Shown: positions 1-8,310 of the stretch, one piece after another
Layout of the letters: every line of letters begins with the position of its first letter
Position numbering within the stretch: the stretch's first letter is position 1
Notes under the pieces: model-generated
The model's database searches: none
What the model saw: the letters and a program-made list of their open reading frames with translations, nothing else
Told to the model about the DNA's origin: nothing
DNA from: Halomonas sp. McH1-25
GTDB lineage: Bacteria; Pseudomonadota; Gammaproteobacteria; Pseudomonadales; Halomonadaceae
Assembly: GCF_022348165.1 (NCBI RefSeq)
Contig: NZ_JAKRFI010000001.1
Coordinates: 62,001 to 126,000 of the forward strand
Length of the DNA stretch: 64,000 nucleotides
Reading direction: 5' to 3'
Made by a program: the position numbers and the translations under genes

Positions 1-992
1 GGAAAGGCCGTGAACAGCGCCGTCACCGTCGCGCCGAGCACCCCCATGAGCAGGTAGAACACGCCGGCGGCGACTGCCGCGGTGTAACGCTTGGCGGGTT
101 GATCGTGCGCTTCGGGCCCCATGCAGATTGCCGCCGTGATAGCGGCGAGATTGAAGGCGAAACCGCCGAACGGCGCCAGCAGCAGGGTGGCGACGCCCGT
201 CCAGCCGATCAGCGGGGAGAGCGGAGGGGAGTAACCCGAGGCGCGGATCACGGCGATACCCGGCAGGTTCTGCGAGGCCATGGTCACCACGAACAGGGGG
301 ATGCCCACCCCGATCAGCGTCGGGAGCGAAAAGCTCGGCATGGTGAAGACCGGCACGGCTAAGGCCAGCTCGACGCTGCCGATATCCAGCAGGCCCTGTG
401 CCAGGGCAACGACAACGCCTACGGCGAGTACGCAGACGATGGCATAGCGTGGCCACAATCGCTTGGCGAGCAGGTAAGCGACGAACATGCTCAATGGCAG
501 CAGCCAGCGCGACTCCATGGCAACGAAGACATCCAGCCCGAAGCGCAGCAGCACGCCGGCGAGCATGGCCGACGCTATCGCCGGGGGAATGCGATGCATG
601 ACCCGTTCGAAAAGACCGGTCGCGCCGCACAGGGTAATCAGCAGGGCCGAAAACAGGAAAGCGCCGATGGCCTCGCTCATGGCAATGCCCGGCAGGCTGG
701 TGGCGAGCAGGGCGGCGCCCGGCGTCGACCAGGCCGTGAGCAGCGGCATGCGATAGCGCAGCGAGAAGCCCAGCGTCGTCAGCCCCGTACCGATGCCCAG
801 CGCCCATAGCCAGGAGCCGATCTGGGCTTGGCTGGCGCCGGCCGCTTCCGCCGCCTGGAAAATGATCGCCGCCGAACTGGTGTAACCCACGAGGACGGCG
901 ACGAAGCCCGAGACCACACTGGACGCGGCCATATCGCGAAATAGCGAGAAATGCCGGGGGCGCCGGGCGGTCGTTGAGGGTTCCTGAGCCAT
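1..992 (-). CDS. benE: BenE family benzoate/H+ symporter, partial at the window edge
   Basis: Translating the reverse strand from the ATG at 992 gives an open frame of about 330 residues to the window edge, so the C-terminus is missing. It begins MAQEPSTTARRPRHFSLFRD and continues with about ten hydrophobic segments. Stretches such as YRMPLLTAWSTPGAALLA and the MASQNLPGIAVIRASGY segment are typical of BenE/YdcO transporters, which import benzoate-like aromatic acids across the inner membrane. The gene is divergent from an XRE-cupin regulator with two operator-like sites between them. The substrate is inferred from family only; no benzoate catabolic genes are in the window. Confidence 0.85.
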   Translation of the reverse strand, partial: MAQEPSTTARRPRHFSLFRDMAASSVVSGFVAVLVGYTSSAAIIFQAAEAAGASQAQIGSWLWALGIGTGLTTLGFSLRYRMPLLTAWSTPGAALLATSLPGIAMSEAIGAFLFSALLITLCGATGLFERVMHRIPPAIASAMLAGVLLRFGLDVFVAMESRWLLPLSMFVAYLLAKRLWPRYAIVCVLAVGVVVALAQGLLDIGSVELALAVPVFTMPSFSLPTLIGVGIPLFVVTMASQNLPGIAVIRASGYSPPLSPLIGWTGVATLLLAPFGGFAFNLAAITAAICMGPEAHDQPAKRYTAAVAAGVFYLLMGVLGATVTALFTAF

Positions 993-1011
993 GTGCGCCT
1001 CGTTGTGTCTT

Positions 1012-1064
1012 GTGCGTTATAACGCACGATGGAGTGCAACATACCACCGGGCGTTATGACGTAC
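1012..1064. promoter_or_regulatory. Paired operator-like dyads between benE and its regulator
   Basis: A perfect 16 bp palindrome, GTGCGTTATAACGCAC, lies at 1012-1027. A second, imperfect copy with core CGTTATGACG lies at 1052-1061, its core 37 bp further on than the first (CGTTATAACG, 1015-1024). Both sit between the divergent starts of the transporter (992) and the regulator (1092). The placement fits autoregulation plus control of benE by the XRE protein; this is inference from position and symmetry. Confidence 0.6.
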
Positions 1065-1091
1065 AATGGTGGTCCGCATCGGGAGCCCTTC

Positions 1092-1661
1092 ATGCAGGAA
1101 ATCGCCCAACATATCGCCATTACCTTGAAGACGTTGCGACAGGCACGTGGCTGGAGCCTGGATCGTACCGCCCGGGAGACCGGCGTCAGCAAGGCCATGC
1201 TGGGACAGATCGAGCGGCATGAGTCGAGCCCCACCGTGGCGACGCTGTGGAAGATCGCCAGTGGGCTCGGCGTGTCGTTTTCCCAGTTTCTCGAAACTTC
1301 GGGCGTGGCCGAAGGCACGTTGCTTCGACGTGGTCAGACGGCGGCGCTGGTCGAACGTGCGCCGGGAATGCAGGTGGTGCCGCTGTTCCCGTTCGAGTCC
1401 GAGCTGGGCTTCGAGTTCTTCGTGATCGACCTGGCGCCGGGGGCGCTCAGCGAATCCACGCCGCATGCCAGGGGCGTGGTGGAACACATCGTCGTCATCG
1501 AAGGAGAGATGGACGTCTGCGTCGAAGGCGTCTGGCAGCCTCTCAAACCTGGCGAAGGGCTACGCTTCGCGGCCGACAGGGCGCATGGCTATCGCAATCG
1601 ACACCACAGCGCCGCGCGCTTCCATGACGTCATCCACTATCCGCGCCGGATCGACGTCTGA
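1092..1661 (+). CDS. XRE family regulator with C-terminal cupin domain
   Basis: The protein is 189 residues from the ATG at 1092, which has GGGAG seven bases upstream. A longer in-frame start at 1029 would run through the second operator and has no ribosome site, so the shorter one is preferred. Residues 6-62 form a helix-turn-helix of the Cro/CI type (TARETGVSKAMLGQIERHES). Residues about 100-180 form a cupin fold (VVEHIVVIEGEMDV...GEGLRFAADRAHGY). Such proteins sense small molecules through the cupin and often flank transporter genes. The divergent benE is the likely target. Confidence 0.85.
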   Translation: MQEIAQHIAITLKTLRQARGWSLDRTARETGVSKAMLGQIERHESSPTVATLWKIASGLGVSFSQFLETSGVAEGTLLRRGQTAALVERAPGMQVVPLFPFESELGFEFFVIDLAPGALSESTPHARGVVEHIVVIEGEMDVCVEGVWQPLKPGEGLRFAADRAHGYRNRHHSAARFHDVIHYPRRIDV

Positions 1662-1673
1662 CGACAGCGTAAC

Positions 1674-2417
1674 TCAGGGGGCGGCATCCAGTACGGTGCG
1701 CAGACCGAGCCCGAGCATCAGCGTCAACGAGAAGCTGAGCATGGTGCCGAGCAGGACATATTCGGTCAGCTTGCGGTCGCGATCCTCGCGCAGGTCGCCG
1801 AATCGCAATACCGACTTGGCGGCCAGCAGGAAGCCGATCGGCGTCCACTCCCCGGCCAGCACGAAGGTCAGCACCAGAAACCGCTCCAGCATGCCGATAC
1901 GCGCCCCGGCGTCCGCCAGGGTGCTGCGATTGTCGACCTGGGCGCTCCAGCGGCGCATGACCAGCGCAATCAGGATCGACAGCGGGCGGGTGATCAGCAG
2001 GTAGGCGAGCAGGGTGAGTAGCGTCTCCGGGCGCAGCAGCCACTGGCCGAAGGCCGTCAGCGCCGCCCAGGGCTCGCTGAGCCACAGCCAGACCGACAGC
2101 AGCATGAGCAGATGCAGCAGTTGGTCGAGCAGAAAATACCCCAGACGCTCGGGCAGGTGACTTTTGACGATATCGATGCCCAGGTGGGTTGCACCGATCA
2201 CCAGCGCGCCAGCCACGGCCGATCCCCAGGGCTGCTGCGTGATCAGGAGTGCCACGAGACTCAGCAGGGCATGCACGCCGGCATGCTTGTAAAGGGCAGG
2301 CGAACGATGCTGCAGATTCTTCTTGCTCTGCACCCAGGCCTTGCCCTGGAGCAGAAAATCGCCGCCCAGATGGGCCATCAGCAGGGCCAGAAGCGAGCCG
2401 ATCGAGTCCGTCATCAC
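1674..2417 (-). CDS. DUF3307 integral membrane protein
   Basis: This 247-residue protein has several hydrophobic segments and the N-terminal pattern LLMAHLGGDFLLQGKAWVQSKK seen in DUF3307 proteins, in which a conserved H-x-x-x-D-F/FLLQ motif is followed by a KH pair (LYKHAGVHALLS). The function of the family is not established. Its start overlaps the stop of the upstream SatD-like gene by four bases, so the two are translationally coupled. In other genomes DUF3307 proteins are also found with SatD-type partners, suggesting they work together. Confidence 0.75.
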   Translation of the reverse strand: MMTDSIGSLLALLMAHLGGDFLLQGKAWVQSKKNLQHRSPALYKHAGVHALLSLVALLITQQPWGSAVAGALVIGATHLGIDIVKSHLPERLGYFLLDQLLHLLMLLSVWLWLSEPWAALTAFGQWLLRPETLLTLLAYLLITRPLSILIALVMRRWSAQVDNRSTLADAGARIGMLERFLVLTFVLAGEWTPIGFLLAAKSVLRFGDLREDRDRKLTEYVLLGTMLSFSLTLMLGLGLRTVLDAAP

Positions 2418-3055
2418 GTCGCAACGCTCCCCAATGCTTTTTGCATGTAGTCGAGATAATCGCGGATCAACGGCCAGCGGGCCGCTGCCAGTCGACGGTT
2501 GACGGTCGGCTGAGCGCGGCCCAGGCGCTTGGCCAGTTGCTGTTGCGATTCGCGATGCAACAAGCTGAGCGAGACCACCTCGGCGGAAAAGCTCGACCAG
2601 TGACTGACGATGTCGTCGGCGAAGCGCGTCAACAGCGCCAGATGCCCTTCGGCGGTTTCTGCCGGCGTGACGATGGCCAGGCGATCCGGGCCGTCACCCA
2701 GGGCGTCCAGGCGCCGCCCCGACAGGACGAAGGCCTCTTCCTGGGCATCCGAGAATCGATCGCTGGTGGGCAAGCGGCCGCCACCGACGGCCACGGCGAT
2801 CCGGGCATCCCACATCGCCGAACGCGACGGGGAGTGGCGGATCAACGAGGCGCGCAACAGGATGGCGGCCAGCATGGCCTGGCCGGGGTTCGGAACGGCA
2901 ACCTGGAAACCGTCGCCGCGATAACGATCGCTACGTGCGCCCAACGTCGTTTGTAGCAGGCGCAGGCTATCGTCCAACGCATGGCTGAGCGCTTGCTTGT
3001 CGTCGATGCGTTGAGAGCCGACCACATCGCCGGTCAAGACACCGATGTTGGCCAT
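2414..3055 (-). CDS. SatD-like protein with C-terminal helix-turn-helix
   Basis: The 213-residue protein opens with a SatD-like pattern (IGVLTGDVVGSQRIDDKQ) and carries RYRGDGFQVAV at about 45-55, which recalls a degenerate nucleotide-cyclase-like core. A C-terminal helix-turn-helix (QQLAKRLGRAQPTVNRRLAA, about 172-191) indicates DNA binding. It is the first gene of a two-gene unit with DUF3307. The AT-rich upstream region is packed with inverted repeats, which fits autoregulation. SatD members have been linked to acid response or stress in Gram-positives; the role here is unknown. Confidence 0.65.
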   Translation of the reverse strand: MANIGVLTGDVVGSQRIDDKQALSHALDDSLRLLQTTLGARSDRYRGDGFQVAVPNPGQAMLAAILLRASLIRHSPSRSAMWDARIAVAVGGGRLPTSDRFSDAQEEAFVLSGRRLDALGDGPDRLAIVTPAETAEGHLALLTRFADDIVSHWSSFSAEVVSLSLLHRESQQQLAKRLGRAQPTVNRRLAAARWPLIRDYLDYMQKALGSVAT

Positions 3056-3078
3056 CGCGGGGTCCTCGTGCGTATTCT

Positions 3079-3128
3079 ATAGCTTAAAAAAGCTATTAAA
3101 CGAGATAATAGTCAAATATGGCTATTAT
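3079..3128. promoter_or_regulatory. AT-rich promoter with two inverted repeats upstream of the SatD-like gene
   Basis: Two inverted repeats lie 23-73 bp upstream of the start at 3055. The first has arms ATAGCTT (3079-3085) and AAGCTAT (3090-3096). The second has arms ATAATAG (3105-3111) and CTATTAT (3122-3128) with a 10 bp spacer. All four arms contain a related (A)GCTAT or CTATTA core. The base composition is far more AT-rich than the coding DNA around it. The best guess is operators for the helix-turn-helix of the SatD-like protein. Confidence 0.5.
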
Positions 3129-3150
3129 AGATACCAAGTTTCCATACTGT

Positions 3151-3183
3151 ATTTATGTACAGTATATAGCGACTGGCTAGGCA
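3151..3183. repeat. Remnant similar to the yefM promoter at 24961
   Basis: Two 12 bp blocks, ATTTATGTACAG (3151-3162) and ACTGGCTAGGCA (3172-3183), occur in the same order upstream of yefM (24961-24972 and 24987-24998). The spacer is 9 bp here and 14 bp there, and only one TGTACA core survives here. No yefM or yoeB coding sequence is next to it. It may be the scar of a lost toxin-antitoxin module or a shared mobile fragment. Confidence 0.45.
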
Positions 3184-3237
3184 TTGCAGCCCTCGAGTTG
3201 TATAGGCATGTAACCAACCGGCGCGAGCGGAAATATC

Positions 3238-4413
3238 TCAACGCACCAGTTCGCGAGCGGCTGCGTCGAGCCCCTGTACGCTCAGGGGGTACATGCGATC
3301 GCCGATCAGCTCGCGTATCAAACGGGTGGACTGGGTGTAGTCCCAATGCCGTCTCGGGGCCGGATTGAGCCAGGCAAAGCGGAGATATTTGTGGGTCAGG
3401 CGTTGCAGCCAGATGGCGCCCGGTTCGTCATTGAAATGTTCGACGCTCCCCCCGGGGTGGGTGATTTCGTAGGGCGACATGGCGGCATCGCCGACGACGA
3501 TGACCTTGTAGTCGCTGTCGTAAGTGCGCAGCAGCTCCATGGTGGGCAGCCGCTGGTCGCGGCGTGAGTTGTCACGCCAGACCCCTTCATACGGGCAGTT
3601 ATGAAAATAATAAGCCTCCAGATGCTTGAACTCGCTTCGGCAGGCAGCGAACAGGGCTTCGCAGATACGCACGTGATCGTCCATCGAGCCGCCGACGTCG
3701 AACAGCAGCAATACCTTGACGGCGTTGTGTCGCTCGGGGCGGGTACGCACGTTGAGCAGTCCGCCGTCGCGGGCCGTGGCGTCGATGGTGGCATCGATGT
3801 CGAACTCTTCGCCGGCTCCGGTGCGGGCGAAGCGACGTAGGCGGCGCAGGGCCATTTTCATGTTGCGTGGACCCAGCGTCAGGGTGTCGTCGTAATCGCG
3901 GAACTGGCGTTCGTCCCATACCTTGGCCGCGCGGCGCTGGCGTGACTCGGGCTGGCCGATGCGAATCCCCTCGGGATGATAGCCGTAGGCGCCGAAGGGA
4001 CTGGTGCCGCCAGTGCCGATCCACTTGTTGCCCCCGGCATGGCGTTCACGCTGTTCGGCGAGGCGCTGCTTGAACGTCTCGATCAGTTGGTCCAGGCCGC
4101 CCAGGGAGTCGATCTTCGCCTTCTCCTCCTCGGACAGCGAACGCTCGAATTCGCGGCGCAGCCACTGCTCGGGAATCAGCGTCTCGAGAGCGGCATCGAG
4201 ATTGCCGACGCCTTCGTACCAGGCCGAGAATGCGCGGTCGAAACGGTCGTAGTAGCGCTCGTCCTTGACCATGACCAGCCGGGCCAGGCGATAGAACGCG
4301 TCGATGTCGGCGAACGCGACGCCGCGTTCCAGCGCGGCATGCAGGTCGAGCCATTCGCGTAGCGATACCGGCACGCCGGCGCGTTTCAGCAGGTCGAACA
4401 GATCGATGAACAT
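3238..4413 (-). CDS. VWA domain protein of the CoxE type
   Basis: This 391-residue cytosolic protein has an N-terminal helical part and a von Willebrand A domain from about residue 215. The metal-binding motif reads LLFDVGGSMDDH, with glycine at the position where the classical D-x-S-x-S motif has its first serine. It lies four bases downstream of a MoxR-type ATPase, the usual partner. MoxR/VWA pairs act as AAA+ chaperones that insert metals or assemble complexes. No obvious client gene lies beside this pair, so its target is unknown. Confidence 0.85.
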   Translation of the reverse strand: MFIDLFDLLKRAGVPVSLREWLDLHAALERGVAFADIDAFYRLARLVMVKDERYYDRFDRAFSAWYEGVGNLDAALETLIPEQWLRREFERSLSEEEKAKIDSLGGLDQLIETFKQRLAEQRERHAGGNKWIGTGGTSPFGAYGYHPEGIRIGQPESRQRRAAKVWDERQFRDYDDTLTLGPRNMKMALRRLRRFARTGAGEEFDIDATIDATARDGGLLNVRTRPERHNAVKVLLLFDVGGSMDDHVRICEALFAACRSEFKHLEAYYFHNCPYEGVWRDNSRRDQRLPTMELLRTYDSDYKVIVVGDAAMSPYEITHPGGSVEHFNDEPGAIWLQRLTHKYLRFAWLNPAPRRHWDYTQSTRLIRELIGDRMYPLSVQGLDAAARELVR

Positions 4414-4417
4414 TGCC

Positions 4418-5269
4418 CTAGCGCCTCCGCTCGCCGCGCCGGACCATGAATGCCAGGCGGTCGAGCAGGGTGGTGTCCTGTTCGTTCTTGATCAGGGCGC
4501 CGGCCAGGGGCGGCAGCGTTCGCGCCGGGTCGCGCTCGTGCAAGGCATCCTGGGCGAGTTCATCCGACATGAGCAGTTTCAACCAATCGACCAGCTCCGA
4601 GGTCGAAGGCTTCTTCTTCAGGCCCGGGGCATCGCGCAGGTCGAAGAAGACCTCCAGCGCTTGTTCGACCAGGCGCCTGTCGATATCGGGAAAGTGGACA
4701 TCGACGATGGCCTGCATGGTCTCGCGGTCGGGAAACTCGATATAGTGGAAAAAGCAGCGGCGCAGGAAGGCGTCGGGCAGTTCCTTTTCGTTGTTGGAAG
4801 TGATCACGATGATCGGACGGTGGCGGGCACGGATGGTTTGATCGGTTTCGTAAACGTAGAACTCCATGCGGTCGAGTTCCTGCAACAGGTCGTTGGGAAA
4901 CTCGATATCCGCCTTGTCGATTTCGTCGATCAGCAGAACCACGCGCTGGTCGGCCTCGAAGGCCTCCCAGAGCTTGCCTGGCCGGATGTAATTGCTGACG
5001 TCGTGCACGCCCTCGACGCCCAGTTGGGAATCGCGCAAGCGGCTGACGGCATCGTACTCGTAGAGCCCCTGATGGGCCTTGGTCGTGGACTTGACGTGCC
5101 AGGTGACGAGCCGGGTGCCCAGCGAGCGTGCCAGTTCCTCGGCCAGCAGCGTCTTGCCGGTACCGGGTTCGCCCTTGATCAGTAACGGCCGCTGCAGAGC
5201 GACGGCGGCGTCCACGGCCAGGCGCAGTGCATCCGTGGCAACGTAGCTGGAGGTTCCTTCGAAAGCCAT
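4418..5269 (-). CDS. MoxR family AAA+ ATPase
   Basis: The 283-residue protein has a Walker A motif GEPGTGKT at 33-40 and a Walker B motif LLIDEID at about 112-118, with sensor-1 asparagines in VITSNNEKELPDAFLRRC. The length and order match the MoxR branch. It is the first gene of a two-gene unit with the CoxE-like VWA protein, four bases apart. Members remodel or activate partner complexes using ATP; the partner here is not evident. Confidence 0.9.
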   Translation of the reverse strand: MAFEGTSSYVATDALRLAVDAAVALQRPLLIKGEPGTGKTLLAEELARSLGTRLVTWHVKSTTKAHQGLYEYDAVSRLRDSQLGVEGVHDVSNYIRPGKLWEAFEADQRVVLLIDEIDKADIEFPNDLLQELDRMEFYVYETDQTIRARHRPIIVITSNNEKELPDAFLRRCFFHYIEFPDRETMQAIVDVHFPDIDRRLVEQALEVFFDLRDAPGLKKKPSTSELVDWLKLLMSDELAQDALHERDPARTLPPLAGALIKNEQDTTLLDRLAFMVRRGERRR

Positions 5270-5339
5270 TCGCCTTCCTCGTCGATAGGTGTCAAACGAG
5301 TGTACGAAAGCCTTGGCGGTTGCTCAATTTTCCAGCTGA

Positions 5340-6275
5340 TCAGGTCGTGGAGAGTGGCAGGCTTTCCAGCATCTGTGGATCGACGATGGAAGCGACGCTG
5401 CAGTTACGCCCTTTGGCCTTGCACTGATAGAGTGCCGAATCGGCACAGGCGATCAGCGTCTCGACATCGATCGGCGTGCCGGAAAGCGCGGTGGCGACCC
5501 CGATGCTGACGGTAACCACCGGGGCGGCGCTGGACTTCTCGTGGGGAATGCCGACGGCCTGCAGCATGCTGCGCATGGCTTCGGCCAGGCGCATGGCTTC
5601 GTCGAGACCGACATCGAGCAATACCACCAGAAATTCCTCGCCTCCCAGCCTGACGACGATGTCCGTTTCGCGACGAAAGGTGTCGCGCAGCACGTTGGCA
5701 ATCTCGACCAGGCACTCATCGCCGGCGGGATGGCCGTAGTGGTCGTTGTAATCCTTGAAATGATCGACATCCACCATCAGCGCCGACAGTGGCGCCATAC
5801 GGCGCCGGCTCAGCGGTAGGGCGACATCCAGGCGCTGCTCCAGCAGGCGTCGGTTGCCCAGGCCGGTCAGGGGGTCGTTGAGTGTCTGTTCGAGCAGGCG
5901 CTCGTTCTGCTCGCGAAGCGTATCCAACAGGCTTTGTATCTCGTTGGTCAGCAAGCCTATGTCGTCGTCTCGTTGCAGCAGCGACCTGGGAGGGGAGGTA
6001 GCGTTTCCTTCGCGCTGTTGCCTGACGTACTCGACGAGATCGTGGACCGGGCGGGTAAAGCAACGCTGAAGGAACAGCACCGTTGCGACCAGGGCCGCGA
6101 TCAGGACTGCAGCGGACAAGGCCAGGCGTAGCGGTAGGGAAGTCGCTTGCAGAAAATAAAGCCGTGGCGTGTCGTGGGCGATACACCACATCAACGTACC
6201 CGCCACCAAGAGCAGCGCCGCAAATACGACGAGGAAACGTCGGTGGGTCGATTTATTGTGCGTCGTGGACTGCAT
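5340..6275 (-). CDS. Membrane-bound diguanylate cyclase (HAMP-like and GGDEF)
   Basis: The 311-residue protein has two N-terminal transmembrane segments (about 13-29 and 48-68) with a short periplasmic loop, a HAMP-like linker, and a GGDEF domain from about 130. The active-site signature is intact (RLGGEEFLVV), and RETD five residues before it forms an inhibitory I-site of the RxxD type. It should make cyclic di-GMP and be subject to product inhibition. The periplasmic part is too short for a ligand-binding domain. The gene stands alone. Confidence 0.9.
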   Translation of the reverse strand: MQSTTHNKSTHRRFLVVFAALLLVAGTLMWCIAHDTPRLYFLQATSLPLRLALSAAVLIAALVATVLFLQRCFTRPVHDLVEYVRQQREGNATSPPRSLLQRDDDIGLLTNEIQSLLDTLREQNERLLEQTLNDPLTGLGNRRLLEQRLDVALPLSRRRMAPLSALMVDVDHFKDYNDHYGHPAGDECLVEIANVLRDTFRRETDIVVRLGGEEFLVVLLDVGLDEAMRLAEAMRSMLQAVGIPHEKSSAAPVVTVSIGVATALSGTPIDVETLIACADSALYQCKAKGRNCSVASIVDPQMLESLPLSTT

Positions 6276-6387
6276 GGCTCAGCGCTGGTGCGGGGCGTCA
6301 CGAAAGCACCGTAGGGGCACGTCCGACGGCCAGGTTTCTGGAGTCTCCTACCCACGGATATCGGCGGCCGAGCGTGACTCTTTAACG

Positions 6388-8202
6388 CTAATCGAGCCCC
6401 AAGGAGCTGACGCTGTCATGATCTGCGGAGCTCGCTGAGCCGGTGCCGAACTGCAGGCTGGCCAGATGACGATAAAGCGCATTGCTTTCCAGCAGATGAC
6501 GATGGGGACCTTCGCCGATCAGCCGGCCATGGTCGAAGACCAGCAGCCGGTCGGCGGAGACCACGGTCGAGAGCCGGTGAGCGACGACCAGGGTGGTGCG
6601 GCCTTGCATGAGTCGGTTCAGCGCTTCCTGGACCAGTCGCTCGCTCTCCGCATCGAGCGCACTCGTCGCTTCATCGAGCAACAGCACGCGGGGATTGCGC
6701 AGCAGGGCGCGGGCGATGGCAAGGCGTTGACGCTGGCCACCGGACAATTGCACGCCGCCGGGTCCCAGGTGGCTATCGAAGCCGTGGGGAAGGGCCTCGA
6801 TGAAAGCCAGGGCATTGGCGTCATGCGCCGCGGCACGCACCTCGGCATCGCTGGCCTGGGGGGCGCCGTAGCGAATGTTGTCGGCAGCCGAACCGGTGAA
6901 CAGCACCGGCTCCTGGGCGACCATGCCGATGACCGAGCGCAGTTGGGCCGGATCGAGGTCGCGCAAGTCCACACCGTCGAGACATAGCCTGCCGCGATCG
7001 GGATCGTAGAAGCGCAACAGCAACTGCAGCAGGGTGCTCTTGCCGGCCCCCGACGGGCCGACCAGGGCGATTCGCTCGCCCGGACGGATATGGATCGTGA
7101 CGTCATCGAGAGCGGGGGTGTGGCGCCGGCTGGGGTAGGCGAAGGAAACGCGCTCGATGTCGATGGCGCCTTGCAGCGGCGACGGTAGCGGCATCGGCCG
7201 GTCAGGCGGGCGAATACTGGACCGGGCATCGAGCAACTCGAGCAGGCGCTCGGCGGCGCCGGCGGCACGCTGCACGTCGCCGGCCACTTCCGATAGCGCG
7301 GCGACCGCACCGGCAGCCAGCACGGCATAGAACACGAAGGCGGAGAGTTCGCCGGCAGTCATGTCACCGGCCAATACGGCGTGGCCGCCTTGCCAGAGCA
7401 TCAGCCCGACGGCGGAAAAGATCACCAGCATGGCGATCCCGGTCAACCAGGCCCGCTGACGGGTGCGGGCCACGGCGACCCCGAAGGCGGCCTCGACATG
7501 CCGGGCATAATGGCGGCGGTCGGCCGCTTCATGCCCAAAGGCCTGGACGGTGCGAATGCCGGTCAGGGTTTCGCCGGCATAGCGCCCCAGCTCGGCAACC
7601 TGATCCTGGCTGTGCCGCGACAGGCGACGCACGCGACGCCCGAACCACAGGATCGGCAATACGGTTGCGGGTATGCCGAGCAGCACCAGGGCGCTGAGCC
7701 AAGGCTGGGTGACCAGCATTAGAATGGTGGCGCCGATGAGCATCAGCAGGTTGCGCAGCGCCACCGACAGCGATGAGCCGAACAGGCTCTGCAGCACGCT
7801 GGTATCCGCGGTCAGGCGCGACTGTATCTCGCCCGCTCCCTGATTGTGGCTGCCATTTTCGAAAAAGGCCGGGTCGAGGGTCAGCAAATGATCGAAGACG
7901 CGACGGCGCAGATCGGCTGCCAGGCGCTCGCCGATCCACGTCACCAGGTAATAACGCAGGGCGGACGCCCCGGCCAGCACGCCGACGACACACAGCATGG
8001 CGAACAGCGCCTGGTTGAGGTCGCTGGCGTCGCGGTCCATGAATCCCTGATCGATGGCCAGGCGCAGCCCCTGGCCCAGCAGCAGCACGCTGCCCGAGGC
8101 AATTAACAGTGCCGCTCCCGCCAGCGCCAGGCGCACTCGATAAGGGCGCAACAGGCCGAGCAGGCGCAGCAGGATACGCGGATTCGGTCGCGATTGGCTC
8201 AT
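6388..8202 (-). CDS. ABC exporter half-transporter (membrane domain fused to ATPase)
   Basis: From the ATG at 8202 (MSQSRPNPRILLRLLGLLRP) the protein is 604 residues. A longer frame exists upstream but adds an unrelated leader. The first 320 residues hold six membrane spans of the type I exporter fold. The nucleotide-binding domain has Walker A GPSGAGKST (382-390), signature LSGGQ (486-490) and Walker B LLLDEATSALD (507-517). It resembles the MsbA-related permease/ATP-binding proteins of proteobacteria, which work as homodimers. The substrate cannot be told from sequence. Confidence 0.85.
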   Translation of the reverse strand: MSQSRPNPRILLRLLGLLRPYRVRLALAGAALLIASGSVLLLGQGLRLAIDQGFMDRDASDLNQALFAMLCVVGVLAGASALRYYLVTWIGERLAADLRRRVFDHLLTLDPAFFENGSHNQGAGEIQSRLTADTSVLQSLFGSSLSVALRNLLMLIGATILMLVTQPWLSALVLLGIPATVLPILWFGRRVRRLSRHSQDQVAELGRYAGETLTGIRTVQAFGHEAADRRHYARHVEAAFGVAVARTRQRAWLTGIAMLVIFSAVGLMLWQGGHAVLAGDMTAGELSAFVFYAVLAAGAVAALSEVAGDVQRAAGAAERLLELLDARSSIRPPDRPMPLPSPLQGAIDIERVSFAYPSRRHTPALDDVTIHIRPGERIALVGPSGAGKSTLLQLLLRFYDPDRGRLCLDGVDLRDLDPAQLRSVIGMVAQEPVLFTGSAADNIRYGAPQASDAEVRAAAHDANALAFIEALPHGFDSHLGPGGVQLSGGQRQRLAIARALLRNPRVLLLDEATSALDAESERLVQEALNRLMQGRTTLVVAHRLSTVVSADRLLVFDHGRLIGEGPHRHLLESNALYRHLASLQFGTGSASSADHDSVSSLGLD

Positions 8203-8310
8203 GGGATATCCAGGCTGGGAAAGGGACAATCTCGGCGACGATATCCTGGCAGCGTAACGGGATTGCACCGGCCTGGCCATCCACCAGGCCGGTGCTGACA
8301 ACGATGCCGC

